Shown: positions 9,911 through 19,078 of the stretch, one piece after another
How the letters are laid out: the number at the start of each line of letters is the position of its first letter
Numbering within the stretch: position 1 is the first letter of the stretch
The notes under the pieces: generated by a model
Seen by the model: the letters and a program-made list of their open reading frames with translations, nothing else
Databases searched by the model: none
What the model was told of the DNA's origin: nothing
Translations under genes and position numbers: made by a program
Assembly (NCBI RefSeq): GCF_029309905.1
Contig: NZ_JARBJP010000006.1
Coordinates: forward strand, 124,001 to 188,000
Direction: 5' to 3'
DNA: 64,000 nt
DNA from: Brytella acorum
GTDB taxonomy: Bacteria; Pseudomonadota; Alphaproteobacteria; Acetobacterales; Acetobacteraceae

Positions 9911-10398
9911 CTAAGCGTGTCCGAGACAAATCCACACTCAATCACTGGTTCGGTCCGTCGGGCAGCATCATCCGCATGGTGTAATGCATAGCTCTTGGTC
10001 TTTGGATCCATGCCAATGAGTCAGCAGGTCCATAGCCGCGAATAATCCTGTTCGGTCATCACCGAGATCACTGCGTCTTCCCGCAAGCTGGGTGTCGCGA
10101 ATTTTTTGCCAGAAGGTCCTTCATCGTCTGTCTTCAACGGTCAGGCCTTACTTCAGCTCGAAGACGTTTCACGAGGAAGGGGCAAGCGCGACTGGAACCT
10201 CGGCTTTGGCTGAAAACGGCCAGATTTTTCACCTGTATATTTCTTCCACGGCTTCCACGCTATACGCATCAGGGTGCGCTTGTCGATTTCCGTAAAGCAC
10301 CGAAACTGCCTGATGTGGACATTTTCGGCGGATCAAGATCGAAGACTGCCTTGTTTCCGGCGAATTCTTCTATGAAGAAGGGGTGGAAACGCTGATCC
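9911..10398. other. Degenerate region without intact genes
   Basis: No intact reading frame of convincing quality is present. Short protein-like stretches appear in different frames, such as EFFYEEGVETLIRGIRDHLG around 10365-10425, which suggests a decayed gene I cannot name. The region lies between an IS remnant and a frameshifted glycosyltransferase and fits a deletion and decay scar. Confidence 0.4.
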
Positions 10399-11727
10399 GT
10401 GGCATCCGCGATCATCTTGGGCACGGTAGAGAACAGGAGCTTCCTGATGTCGCAGACATTTTCTCCGTCGCCAGGAGCCGATATGGCTATGACGGGTCCA
10501 GTCTATCCGCTAGATATCTTCCGCCTTCTGAGCTGTGCCAAGATGTCGGGTTCAGCCGGAAATGATCAGGCGGATATCGCCTATGCCGAATATCTGCCGA
10601 ATGGACCCTCTAAACAGACGCAATCCCGAGCTTCATATCTATACGGGCGAATGGACCGCATCAGAGTCGATCCGGCCTCTGCGTTCATTCACGTCCCATC
10701 GAGCCCGTGGAGTTATACCGGAAAAGTGGAGATTATGGCCAGATCGCGGTGGGAAATGAGTTTCGCGCTCCTGTGGGGGCATTTGCCGCGCCGGCCCGGT
10801 ATCGTCCATCTTCCATTGTCATATTCTTGTCCGGTGAAAAGTCGAACGATCGAAAAATTTCTTAAGCGGACTTCCAGGTTTTTCGTTCCGACCACTCACA
10901 ATGTCATGCAGTTGAATGTTCCGGAGCGTGGCTGCCCGCGCAAACAGAAGCGGCCGCGGTTGAAGAGCGTGCCGGGTCAGGCAGATGACATCCTTGTTCC
11001 GTTGGACGCTATCCGGCATGACTTGGTGACGATTCTGCGTGACGTCAACAACCTTCCAATATGGGCTCTGCCACATAGTACGTTCTCGGTTGGTGTATAT
11101 AAAGCGGGCTGCATCATTCCAGAGCAGCCCTTTCCTGTCTACGCCAGCGTCATTGAGCCCAGGAAAAACCGTATGACGCTTTTCCATGCGTGGGGGAAAA
11201 TGGTTGAAACAGCACTGCGAAGCGCGTGGACACTCGTTCTCGCCGGAAAGCGTGGGGGGGAAACGAGAATATCGTCGACCGGTCGGCGAGTTCCTGCCTT
11301 CTCTGGCCCATTCTCATCACGTATAACGGTCCGCTCGATGGGGAAACGTGTGTATCTCCCGGAAAGGAGGGCACGCGCTTCTCCTATTTGCTTACAGAAG
11401 GTTATGGGCAGTCGGTTGCAGAGGGGTTATGCGTGGGTGTTCCAGTCATCCGTTCAAATATTTCTGCTCTGAGGAAGATCGGGACGCAGGCTCAGGAGCG
11501 CATCGACCTCCTAAATGGAACAGTCTGGTCGGACATTATCATTGAGTATATGCGTAATAGTCTGCGGCGACGGAGCCGATTGCAACAATACATGCAGACC
11601 AACGTTTGCGTGGGATGATGACGTTTCCATGGCTTTCGGACGGATTGAAAGGCATCTCTGCGCAGGAGGCAAGCTGACACCAAGAAGGGATGGCCCCTCA
11701 GCCTCATATTGTAATACGGTTTTTTGA
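10399..11727 (+). pseudogene. Frameshifted GT4-type glycosyltransferase
   Basis: Pieces of one GT4 (glycosyltransferase group 1) protein are spread over three frames. The first frame has PLDIFRLLSCAK, DIAYAEYL, FVPTTHNVMQLNVPE and VIEPRKNRMTLFHAW. After a G7 run at 11254-11260 the match moves to a second frame: NENIVDR, then LTEGYGQSVAEGLCVGVPV, which is the EX7E donor-sugar motif region, then SNISALRKIG. Near 11595 it moves again to PTFAWDDDV, the typical C-terminal TWDDH end. At least two indels therefore break the gene. It belongs by content to the polysaccharide locus that follows. Confidence 0.75.
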
Positions 11728-11778
11728 GATTTTTAAATGTATGGATGCCAGTATCGCTGGGTGGGGAGATAAATAAAC

Positions 11779-12384
11779 GTGTCTGTCAGGTTATTCGAAA
11801 ATAAATGGCTGGAATTGGTGACTGTTACCCCTATTAAGGTTTTTCTTCCTTTTTGGATTTGTGTCCTCATACCTGTCATTTATTCGATTTACCCGATTTC
11901 ATTCCTGCGGGATGCTCTGATGGTTCTATCAGGTCTTTTTTTATGGACCATCGTTGAATATCTTTGCCATCGATACTTTTTTCATGCTTCGTCATCGGTT
12001 TCGTGGGTAAACAAGCTTGTATTCATCATGCATGGCAATCATCATGAGGATCCGGACGATCCGCTTCGTAATCTGATGCCACTTATCGTTACAGTTCCTT
12101 TGGCCGTGGGCCTCTGGTATCTTTTCGGGCTCGGGGGAAAGGATTACGGACGCCCCGCTTTCGTCGGATTCCTGATCGGCTATATCTGTTATGATTATGT
12201 GCATTACATGTGCCATCAGAGCGCCATGCGGAAACGCTTGGGTTTTCTGATCAAACGTCATCATATGTTGCATCATCACGCTCTTGAGAGCTGCAACTTC
12301 GGCGTAACGTCGACATTTTGGGATGTGGTTTTCAGAACCGGCTTTCGGAAGCTGACGAAGCGAAGCGATGCGCGTCGTCATTGA
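11779..12384 (+). CDS. Fatty-acid hydroxylase / sterol-desaturase family membrane protein
   Basis: A 201-residue membrane di-iron enzyme with the full histidine-box set: HRYFFH (about 55-60), HGNHHEDP (about 82-89), HYMCH (about 133-137) and HHMLHHH (about 155-161). Four hydrophobic segments are visible. The family hydroxylates acyl chains, for example fatty acid 2-hydroxylase; acetic acid bacteria are known for 2-hydroxy fatty acids. The GTG start has a GGGGAG ribosome site. The last 17 bases overlap the following glycosyltransferase, so both are probably translated together, which ties a lipid-modifying enzyme to the polysaccharide locus. The substrate cannot be told from sequence. Confidence 0.82.
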   Translation: MSVRLFENKWLELVTVTPIKVFLPFWICVLIPVIYSIYPISFLRDALMVLSGLFLWTIVEYLCHRYFFHASSSVSWVNKLVFIMHGNHHEDPDDPLRNLMPLIVTVPLAVGLWYLFGLGGKDYGRPAFVGFLIGYICYDYVHYMCHQSAMRKRLGFLIKRHHMLHHHALESCNFGVTSTFWDVVFRTGFRKLTKRSDARRH

Positions 12385-13507
12385 TACCCGCAATATGGGC
12401 CAGAACGGTGGAACCGGAATAGCAACATACGCTCGTATGCTGTCCAGCACGTGCGAGGAAAGAGATTTTTGTGTCGCGTGGCTGAATGCGCAACACCGCG
12501 GCAAGGAGGTCAGGTCCGGTTTTTTCGGGCGCTTCGGGCGTTCGCTCAGAGGCAGACGCAGACCGTTGGCCATAGGGGGCAACTACGAGGTTGCCGATCT
12601 CTATCGAACTGCTGTCAGCCGCTATCGTATATTTTCCAAGGTCACTATCCTTGAGAACGATGCCCCCCCGGATATCATGCACTGGAGTTGCCCACTGCCG
12701 CTTCGCTGGAATGGCGTAGCCAACATTGTCACCATTCACGATCTGATCCCAATGCTACATCCGACGCTGGCACCCACCGTCTACGGGAACATCAGGAAAT
12801 TTCTTCAGGACTGCTGTGATAATGCGAGTGCGATTGTCACAGTCAGCGAAGCCGTGCGCGACGATATCCTCTGTCATCTTGATGTTCCTGCTGCCAAGGT
12901 CGTCAATCTCTCACAGGCGGTCTCATTTGATGTCGGGCTCATGGCGGCGGCGGAGATTGCCGAACCGATCTGTCCTGAAGGGGGGTTTCTCTATTTTGGT
13001 CTTCTGGAGCGACGCAAGAATCTCGTAAGGCTGATCCGAGCTCACGGTCAGTCCCGTTCGCGAAGGCCGTTGACCCTGATAGGAACGCAGGGTCATGGTG
13101 GGGACGAGATATTGGCGGAGAGAGAACGTCATCCGGAGCCCGAGCGTGTCCGCATCATTCCATGGGCACGTCGGGAGCAGTTGCTGAGAGCGATAAAGGT
13201 GTCCCGGGCCGTTGTTTTTCCCAGCTTGGCGGAGGGCTTCGGGCTTCCCATCATCGAGGCGATGCTGCTTGGAACCCCTGTGCTCACCAGCCGAGGGCAT
13301 GCAACAGAAGAGGTGGCCGGTGGAAGTGCGCTTCTGGTCGATCCTCTCAGCACGGCAGAGTTGGTCAGGGGGCTTATCGACCTGGATGAAGATGAGGCCC
13401 TCATTGACAGAATGAAAATACAAGGTGCTAAAAGGGCGGCTTCATTCTCCACGGCGGTTTACGGCGAACGTCTTGCAGCCTTCTACCGCAATGTCGCAAC
13501 CTTGTGA
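12368..13507 (+). CDS. GT4-family glycosyltransferase
   Basis: A 379-residue retaining glycosyltransferase with two Rossmann-like domains (GT-B). The N-terminus RVVIDTRNMGQNGGTGIATY is the acceptor-domain start, TIHDLIPMLHP is the central GT4 block, YFGLLERRKNLVRLI marks the donor domain, and SLAEGFGLPIIEAMLLGTPV carries the EX7E pair that binds the sugar-nucleotide donor. It overlaps the upstream hydroxylase by 17 bases and the downstream export lipoprotein by four. It probably adds an early sugar of the exported glycan; donor and acceptor are unknown. Confidence 0.88.
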   Translation: MRVVIDTRNMGQNGGTGIATYARMLSSTCEERDFCVAWLNAQHRGKEVRSGFFGRFGRSLRGRRRPLAIGGNYEVADLYRTAVSRYRIFSKVTILENDAPPDIMHWSCPLPLRWNGVANIVTIHDLIPMLHPTLAPTVYGNIRKFLQDCCDNASAIVTVSEAVRDDILCHLDVPAAKVVNLSQAVSFDVGLMAAAEIAEPICPEGGFLYFGLLERRKNLVRLIRAHGQSRSRRPLTLIGTQGHGGDEILAERERHPEPERVRIIPWARREQLLRAIKVSRAVVFPSLAEGFGLPIIEAMLLGTPVLTSRGHATEEVAGGSALLVDPLSTAELVRGLIDLDEDEALIDRMKIQGAKRAASFSTAVYGERLAAFYRNVATL

Positions 13508-14760
13508 GCACATACTCTCGCCTCGTAATCAGTCAAAGGTTTTTCCGATCTATGCGTGTTGGTCGCTTTTCAGGGAATACTCACTCATCCATTGTCATGG
13601 GATTGCTGCTCAATCTTCTGTCGCTCAGTGGCTGCAGTGCTCTGCCTGGAAATGCGCCTACCGAACATGGCGTGCTGAAGGTGGCGGCTGAAAAGAAGAA
13701 TCCGCTGGATTTTCTTGTTTTGCCGATAACCTCAGAGGTTACTCAGGTTTTGGCCACTGAACATCCCCCGTTGATTTCGTCCCTCTACGCGGATAGTGCA
13801 TATTCCGTATCCAACGACCGCATCGGTGTGGGAGACATTCTCGATATTACGGTCTTCGAGCTAGGGAGTGGATTATTTTCGGGTGCCGTCCCTGAGACCA
13901 GTGCGAATGTTTCGGTCTCTCCAGGAGGCGGGACAGCCAGTGTAACCCACCAGGCGCTTCCTCCGACTGAAGTCGAAGCTGATGGAACGATTACCATTCC
14001 CTATGTTGGACGGATGCATGTTGCGGGTGTCACGCCGCAGCGTCTTGCCGAACAAATTCGCGTAGCCTTCACCGGGAAATCGCAGAACGCGCAGGTCATG
14101 GTCCGTATTGGTTCCGATATCGCCAATACCGTGATTGTCTCTGGCTCCGTTCACCATCCGGGACGCGTTCTGCTTAGTACGGCGCAGGAGAGACTCTCCG
14201 ACGTTGTCGCGATTGCGGGAGGAGCGAACTATCCGCCTGAAGATACCTTCGTGCAGCTCGTGCGTGGTGACAAATCCGGAGGGACAGATCTGGGTACACT
14301 GGAGACATACACGAAGGAAGATATTCAGGCGCGTCCCGGAGATCGCATTCATGTCGTCTATCAGCCAAGAAGCTATACGGTTTTCGGTGCGGCCTCGAAG
14401 AATGCCATGCAGGTTGATTTCAATTCGCCTACTGTGAATCTGGCAGAAGCGATTGCCCGTGTCGGAGGGCCGAACGATAGTCTTGCTGATCCGAATGCAG
14501 TTTTTTTGTTTCGATTTGAGGATCCCGTAGCGGCCAAAGCTTTGCATCTGAGAACTCCAGAGACGTTTCAGGGAATTCCGGTTATTTACAAGCTAGATAT
14601 GATGAACCCGACGAGTTACTTTTTTGCTCAGAAAATTCCGATCAAGAGCAAGGACGTGATCTTGATTGCGAATGCGCAGACAAATCGCTTTTATAAGTTC
14701 AATCAGCTGATTGGTACTCTTATCAGTCCCGCCATTACGGCTGCATGGATTGCGAAATAG
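13504..14760 (+). CDS. Polysaccharide export outer-membrane lipoprotein (Wza/KpsD/BexD type)
   Basis: A 418-residue export protein with a hydrophobic leader ending in the lipobox LSLSGC near residue 40, consistent with a lipidated outer-membrane protein. RIGVGDILDITVFE begins the poly-export domain (about 103-116), followed by ADGTITIPYVGRMHVAGVT, a VIVSGSVHHPGRV block, and SLBB-like repeats with QARPGDRIHVVYQP. The GTG start overlaps the preceding gene by four bases; the ATG at 13552 is an alternative that would give a more compact leader. In ABC-dependent capsule systems this protein forms the outer-membrane channel and works with KpsE, encoded next. Confidence 0.88.
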   Translation: MSTYSRLVISQRFFRSMRVGRFSGNTHSSIVMGLLLNLLSLSGCSALPGNAPTEHGVLKVAAEKKNPLDFLVLPITSEVTQVLATEHPPLISSLYADSAYSVSNDRIGVGDILDITVFELGSGLFSGAVPETSANVSVSPGGGTASVTHQALPPTEVEADGTITIPYVGRMHVAGVTPQRLAEQIRVAFTGKSQNAQVMVRIGSDIANTVIVSGSVHHPGRVLLSTAQERLSDVVAIAGGANYPPEDTFVQLVRGDKSGGTDLGTLETYTKEDIQARPGDRIHVVYQPRSYTVFGAASKNAMQVDFNSPTVNLAEAIARVGGPNDSLADPNAVFLFRFEDPVAAKALHLRTPETFQGIPVIYKLDMMNPTSYFFAQKIPIKSKDVILIANAQTNRFYKFNQLIGTLISPAITAAWIAK

Positions 14761-15008
14761 CTCTTATGGACGTGATAAGACTATGACCCGAGATCTAATT
14801 TGTCGTTTGAAGGGCCGGGAGTGGGATTGACAACCTTGCCTGCTCCCTCAGCGCGGCCGCAATCAGGGCCTGAAATGCTTCATGGCGATCGTGTTTGTTC
14901 AAGAGGTTCTATCTGGAGTGGGCGCGGGTGTTCCGTCGATACGTTGTTCATTTTCTCCAGAATTGGCGTTGTTTCCCCATCGGCATGCGGTAAAGGTTCA
15001 CTTCGTTC

Positions 15009-16109
15009 ATGAATGGCGTAAAGAAGATTTTCTCCGATTATTTGTTTATGGGGTTTGTTATCGTTCCGACCCTGCTGGCGGTTCTCTATTTTGGGTTTCT
15101 TGCATCAAGCGTTTACATTTCAGAATCGCGTTTTGTCGTGCGTTCGCCCGAAAAGCCTTCGGCGAGCGGACTCGGAGTTATGTTTAAAAGCGCTGGAATC
15201 GCCAATTCCAGTGATGAAGAATATGCAGCAGATGACTACATCCTCTCTCGGGATGCGCTACGCTCCATCAACATGGACCGTAGCTTTGTAAAAGCCTATA
15301 CGGATCCGCATATCTCAATTTTAAATCGCTATGATCCACTAAATCTCTCTTCATCTTTCGAAGATATGTACCTTTACTTCAAGCATAAAGTTAAGGTTGA
15401 TAACAACTCCACTACTGGAATTACGACTCTGACGGTCCGGGCTTATCAGCCTGAAAATGCTAAGAAATTTAACGAAGAACTTCTGAAAATGGCGGAGGAT
15501 ACCGTTAACCATCTTAACGAGAGGGCCCGTACGGATCTGATTGAATTTGCGAAGCGGGAAGTGCATGACGCTGAGCAGGAGGCCCAGAAAGCCGCTGTTG
15601 CCATCGCCGATTATCGGAACAGCCATCGGATCATCAATCCTGAGCAGCAAGCGTCGGGACAACTCCAGATGCTGTCGAAATTTGAGGACGCATTGATCTC
15701 AGCGCGTGCTCAGCTTGCAATGATGCAGAAGACGGCAGCAGACAATCCTGGTATCGCGGTTCTTGAAAGCCGCATCATGAGCATATCAAAAGAAATGGCG
15801 AGCGAGGTAAGCAGAATTTCTGGTACGGATACCTCTCTCGCTTCTCAAGCCTCTGAATATCAGAGTCTAATACTTGCAGATAAAATTGCGGCTAAACAGC
15901 TCACCGCGGCCGTCTCTTCACTCGAGCAGGCGGAAATGGAAGCACGGCGTCAGCAGAGTTATGTCGAACGGATCGCTCAGCCCAGTCTTCCCGATGCTGC
16001 CGGAGAACCTCATCGATTACGTGATATTTTCGCGACGTTCCTTATGGGGATTATTCTCTGGAACATAGCACGCATGTTGAACGCAAGTATTCGTGAGCAT
16101 ATGGATTAA
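15009..16109 (+). CDS. kpsE: Capsule export inner-membrane/periplasmic adaptor (KpsE/BexC/CtrB family)
   Basis: A 366-residue polysaccharide co-polymerase-type protein with one membrane segment near each end (about 11-33 and 338-355) and a long alpha-helical periplasmic middle. The conserved block YISESRFVVRSPEKP (37-51) follows the first membrane segment, as in KpsE and CtrB. It links the ABC transporter in the inner membrane to the outer-membrane channel. A 248-base gap without a recognised gene separates it from the export lipoprotein, and its last base is shared with the kpsM start. Confidence 0.88.
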   Translation: MNGVKKIFSDYLFMGFVIVPTLLAVLYFGFLASSVYISESRFVVRSPEKPSASGLGVMFKSAGIANSSDEEYAADDYILSRDALRSINMDRSFVKAYTDPHISILNRYDPLNLSSSFEDMYLYFKHKVKVDNNSTTGITTLTVRAYQPENAKKFNEELLKMAEDTVNHLNERARTDLIEFAKREVHDAEQEAQKAAVAIADYRNSHRIINPEQQASGQLQMLSKFEDALISARAQLAMMQKTAADNPGIAVLESRIMSISKEMASEVSRISGTDTSLASQASEYQSLILADKIAAKQLTAAVSSLEQAEMEARRQQSYVERIAQPSLPDAAGEPHRLRDIFATFLMGIILWNIARMLNASIREHMD

Positions 16110-16906
16110 TGGGAATGATTACGCATGGCTCGCTCACTCGTTCTCTGATTATTCAGAGACGTGTTATCTGGGCATTGTTCCTGCGTGAAACCTTGACGCG
16201 TTATGGCCGACACAACATTGGTGTCTTATGGCTGTTCGGTGAGCCTATGTTGTTCACAATGGGCATTACAACTTTGTGGAGCCTGCTGCATCTATCGCAC
16301 GCATCTCATATTCCGATCGTTGCCTTCGCGTTGACGGGGTATTCTACGGTTCTCGTCTGGCGAAATATGCCGAACCGTCTGAATAAAGCGATCGAGATTC
16401 ACCTCGGGCTGATGCACCACAGGAACGTCCGGCCGATTGATATCTACATCGCTCGAGTGCTTCTGGAAGTAGGAGGAGTCACGACGTCCTTTGTCGTTCT
16501 CTCGGCGGTATTCTGCAGTCTCGGGTGGATGGACCCGCCAGAGGATATTATGGAAGTGATTGGTGGCTGGGCGCTAATGGTCTGGTTTGGTTCTGCTCTT
16601 GCAATCCTTGTCGGATCCGTCAGTGAGCATTCGGAACTGTTTGAGCGTCTGTGGCATCCCATTACTTATCTGTTGATAGGATTTTCCGGTTTGGGGTTTC
16701 TGGTCGATGCGATGCCTGCCGCCGCGCAGAAGTACCTGGTGTTGATTCCCATGGTGAACTGTTCTGAAATCATCAGGGATGGTTACTTCGGATCACTGTT
16801 TGTCGCACATTATGATGTTTTATACGTAGTGATCTGGAATATTGTCTTGACATTTCTTGCCATGATCGGCGTCAGGTCCGTGTCCCAAGGAACATCGCTG
16901 CAATGA
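16109..16906 (+). CDS. kpsM: Capsule ABC transporter permease (KpsM/ABC-2 family)
   Basis: A 265-residue ABC-2 type permease with about six membrane segments. RRVIWALFLRETLTRYGRHNIG near the start is the usual amphipathic entry helix followed by GVLWLFGEPM; the middle has YSTVLVWRNMPNRLNKAIE and the end has NCSEIIRDGYFGSLFVAHYD, all typical of KpsM, CtrC and BexB. It forms the membrane channel for the lipid-linked polysaccharide. It overlaps kpsE by one base and the ATPase gene by four, so the three are translationally coupled. Confidence 0.9.
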   Translation: MGMITHGSLTRSLIIQRRVIWALFLRETLTRYGRHNIGVLWLFGEPMLFTMGITTLWSLLHLSHASHIPIVAFALTGYSTVLVWRNMPNRLNKAIEIHLGLMHHRNVRPIDIYIARVLLEVGGVTTSFVVLSAVFCSLGWMDPPEDIMEVIGGWALMVWFGSALAILVGSVSEHSELFERLWHPITYLLIGFSGLGFLVDAMPAAAQKYLVLIPMVNCSEIIRDGYFGSLFVAHYDVLYVVIWNIVLTFLAMIGVRSVSQGTSLQ

Positions 16907-18414
16907 TTGAATTTCAGGATGTCCGTAAGAATTATCCTGTCCGAAAGGGGCTTAACCGGGTGCTGAGAGGCGCCGATCTGCTCATTCATCCGGGAGAAAA
17001 AGTAGGAATTCTCGGTCGCAATGGTGCTGGAAAGTCAACCACGATTCGCTTGCTAAGCGGCTCGGAACTTCCAACGTCGGGAACGGTCGATCGTAGGATG
17101 TCTGTTTCGTGGCCGTTAGCTTTCGGAGGTGCCTTTCAGGGAGCACTGACAGGGCGGGACAACGCGAAGTGTATCTCACGCATCTACGGGCGGGATATCG
17201 AGGATACCCTCGACTTTGTGCAGGATTTTGCCGAGCTTGGTATTTATTTTGATGAACCCGTAAGAACTTATTCGTCAGGAATGGCAGCGCGTCTGGCTTT
17301 CGCAATATCGATGAGTATCGAGTTCGATTGTTTTCTAATCGACGAAGTTGTTCATGTCGGAGATCATAAATTCCACGAAAAATGTCAGGTTGAACTATTT
17401 GAAAAACGAGCGGATCGAGCGCGAGTCATCGTTTCGCATAGCGAGGATTTTGTCAGGGAGCATTGCGATCGTGCTTATGTGCTTAAGGATGGTTTATTCC
17501 GGCCGTTCGATGACGTTGATGAGGCGATAGATTTCCACATAAATTCTATGCACGAGAAGAACGACGCGAAAGATATCGACAGGACGATTGCTGCCATGCC
17601 ATCGCATGATCCGAATTCTATCTATTCCCCCCATCCGTCAACAATACGTCGACTGGATGTACCGCAAGGCACTCAGATCGAGTTGCATCTTCCGCCGTCC
17701 TCGTTTTTTCCTGAATGCCAGCATCGGACCTGGCTTTACAGGCCCGCCGGATACGATGGGAGTAGCGCTCTGCCGCTTATAGTTTTGCAAGACGGTTGGT
17801 GGTTCAAGGCTGATGACGGCCCCTGGCAAACACCAGTCGTCCTGGACAATCTAATTGCTGATGGTGTCATTCCGCCTGTTGCGGCGTTGTTGGTGGAGCC
17901 TGGAAAAGCAAACCATGAGCATGGACTTGCGAGCGAGCAGAGATCCTTTGAATACGACAGCCTGTCGGACCGCTATGTTCGCTTTCTAGAGGAAGAGGTC
18001 TTTCCTGAGGCTCGCAAGCATATCACGATCGCCGATGACCCGGCAATGAGGGCAATCGGGGGTTTCGGTAGTGGTGGCATCTGTGCGTTCACGGCTGCCT
18101 GGCAGCGCCCTGACGTATTCGGACAGGTCTTTTCGTTTTGTGGGAGCTTTGTCGATATTCGCGGTGGTGGCTCGTATCCTGATAGCATCATGCAGACAGA
18201 TCCGAAGCGCCTGCGTGTATTCCTGCAGGTTGGGATTAATGCGAGGCCTTCAGGTCGTTTTGACGGATTGGACTGGCCATCCGGCAACCGCGCGATGGCG
18301 AGGGCTCTCGCGTTCAAAGGATATGATTATCAGCTCGTGACAGGGGAAGGGGATTTTTCCCACATTCATGGGGTATCCATTCTTCCTGATGTTCTGAAAT
18401 GGCTTTTGCGTTAA
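16903..18414 (+). CDS. kpsT: KpsT-type ABC ATPase fused to a C-terminal esterase-like domain
   Basis: A 503-residue protein, about twice the usual KpsT length. Residues 1-215 are a complete ABC ATPase: Walker A GRNGAGKST (38-46), signature YSSGMAARLAFA (123-134), Walker B FLIDE (144-148, Glu148 catalytic) and H-loop His179. Residues about 258-503 match the enterochelin-esterase-like alpha/beta-hydrolase family: HRTWLYRPAGYD, LPLIVLQDG, SDRYVRFLEEEVFPE, SGGICAFTAAWQRPDVF and a C-terminal HGVSILPDVLKWL. Where relatives have a G-x-S-S-G nucleophile elbow this one has G-F-G-S-G (387-391), with Gly389 in place of the serine. The tail may thus bind rather than hydrolyse, as the C-terminal glycan-binding domain of Wzt does. 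Both halves lie in one uninterrupted frame. Confidence 0.88.
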   Translation: MIEFQDVRKNYPVRKGLNRVLRGADLLIHPGEKVGILGRNGAGKSTTIRLLSGSELPTSGTVDRRMSVSWPLAFGGAFQGALTGRDNAKCISRIYGRDIEDTLDFVQDFAELGIYFDEPVRTYSSGMAARLAFAISMSIEFDCFLIDEVVHVGDHKFHEKCQVELFEKRADRARVIVSHSEDFVREHCDRAYVLKDGLFRPFDDVDEAIDFHINSMHEKNDAKDIDRTIAAMPSHDPNSIYSPHPSTIRRLDVPQGTQIELHLPPSSFFPECQHRTWLYRPAGYDGSSALPLIVLQDGWWFKADDGPWQTPVVLDNLIADGVIPPVAALLVEPGKANHEHGLASEQRSFEYDSLSDRYVRFLEEEVFPEARKHITIADDPAMRAIGGFGSGGICAFTAAWQRPDVFGQVFSFCGSFVDIRGGGSYPDSIMQTDPKRLRVFLQVGINARPSGRFDGLDWPSGNRAMARALAFKGYDYQLVTGEGDFSHIHGVSILPDVLKWLLR

Positions 18415-19078
18415 ATCGCTTTCTTTTGCAGTTTGGAACGGAAAGTTTCCCCAAATACGTGTGATATGTCTCGAGATGATAACTGCCATTGGGGTGCCTC
18501 TGGATATCATCAGAGGTTTTATCTTCGGACTTTTACGATCTTGTGGCGACCGCCGTTTCGAATGGAGCGTCATGTGGTCAGCGAGCGGAAAGGTTTGGCG
18601 CTAACTCGTCGAATACGATTTGTTAACGCTCTTCAGTTGTTGGGAGCGGTAATGTCACCGTTAGCCTGCGGAGCAGGATCATGAGGCTGAATTGTGCGAT
18701 CGGCGGCGACAGTGCTCAAGCCCATATCGATCGCATCGTCGTGTGCGATTTGCGACGCTGTGACAGCTTTATCATGGGTAATCTTGGATCGTGAAAAAGA
18801 CTGGACATTTAGATCGCGCTCAGAGTCTCATCTGTCGCCGTAAAGTATCTCCCGTTCTACAGTCCTGACACATCGGGCCTTAGAAGACCGTGATGGATGA
18901 ATCAAACCGACGGGAGACGTAAGTTCCACCAGAGCGGCGATGGTGTGAGCTAAATTGAGAGGAAAGCACTTCAGTGGGTTCTCTTCCACGATAGGAACAT
19001 GGTATCCATTCTTCAATCAAGAAACTTCTGATGGTTTTTTTTTCTTATTCGTGGCGTCGGTCTTTCGGAGAGTTTTGA
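18415..19078. other. Gene-free region between the ATPase and galE, possibly a decayed esterase copy
   Basis: No intact gene is visible in these 664 bases. The stretch GGTATCCATTCTTC at 19001-19014 repeats exactly a piece of the end of the upstream esterase-like domain (18372-18385), and GCGATCGGCGG at 18696 resembles the GCAATCGGGGG at 18052 there; the two landmarks are 305 and 320 bases apart respectively. TGTG-x-x-AGCTTT also recurs (18759 and 18139) but with different spacing. This may be a heavily decayed duplicate of the esterase domain or coincidence. The last 80 bases should hold the galE promoter. Confidence 0.35.

Noticed and set aside
10092-10295. Short plus-strand frame in the scar region
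   Set aside because: It lies between two pseudogenes, has no motif and no ribosome site, and the surrounding sequence is clearly degenerate.
11779-18414. Synthase- or Wzx/Wzy-dependent exopolysaccharide system
   Set aside because: No flippase, polymerase or cellulose-synthase-type gene is present; the KpsM, KpsT and KpsE set indicates ABC-dependent export.
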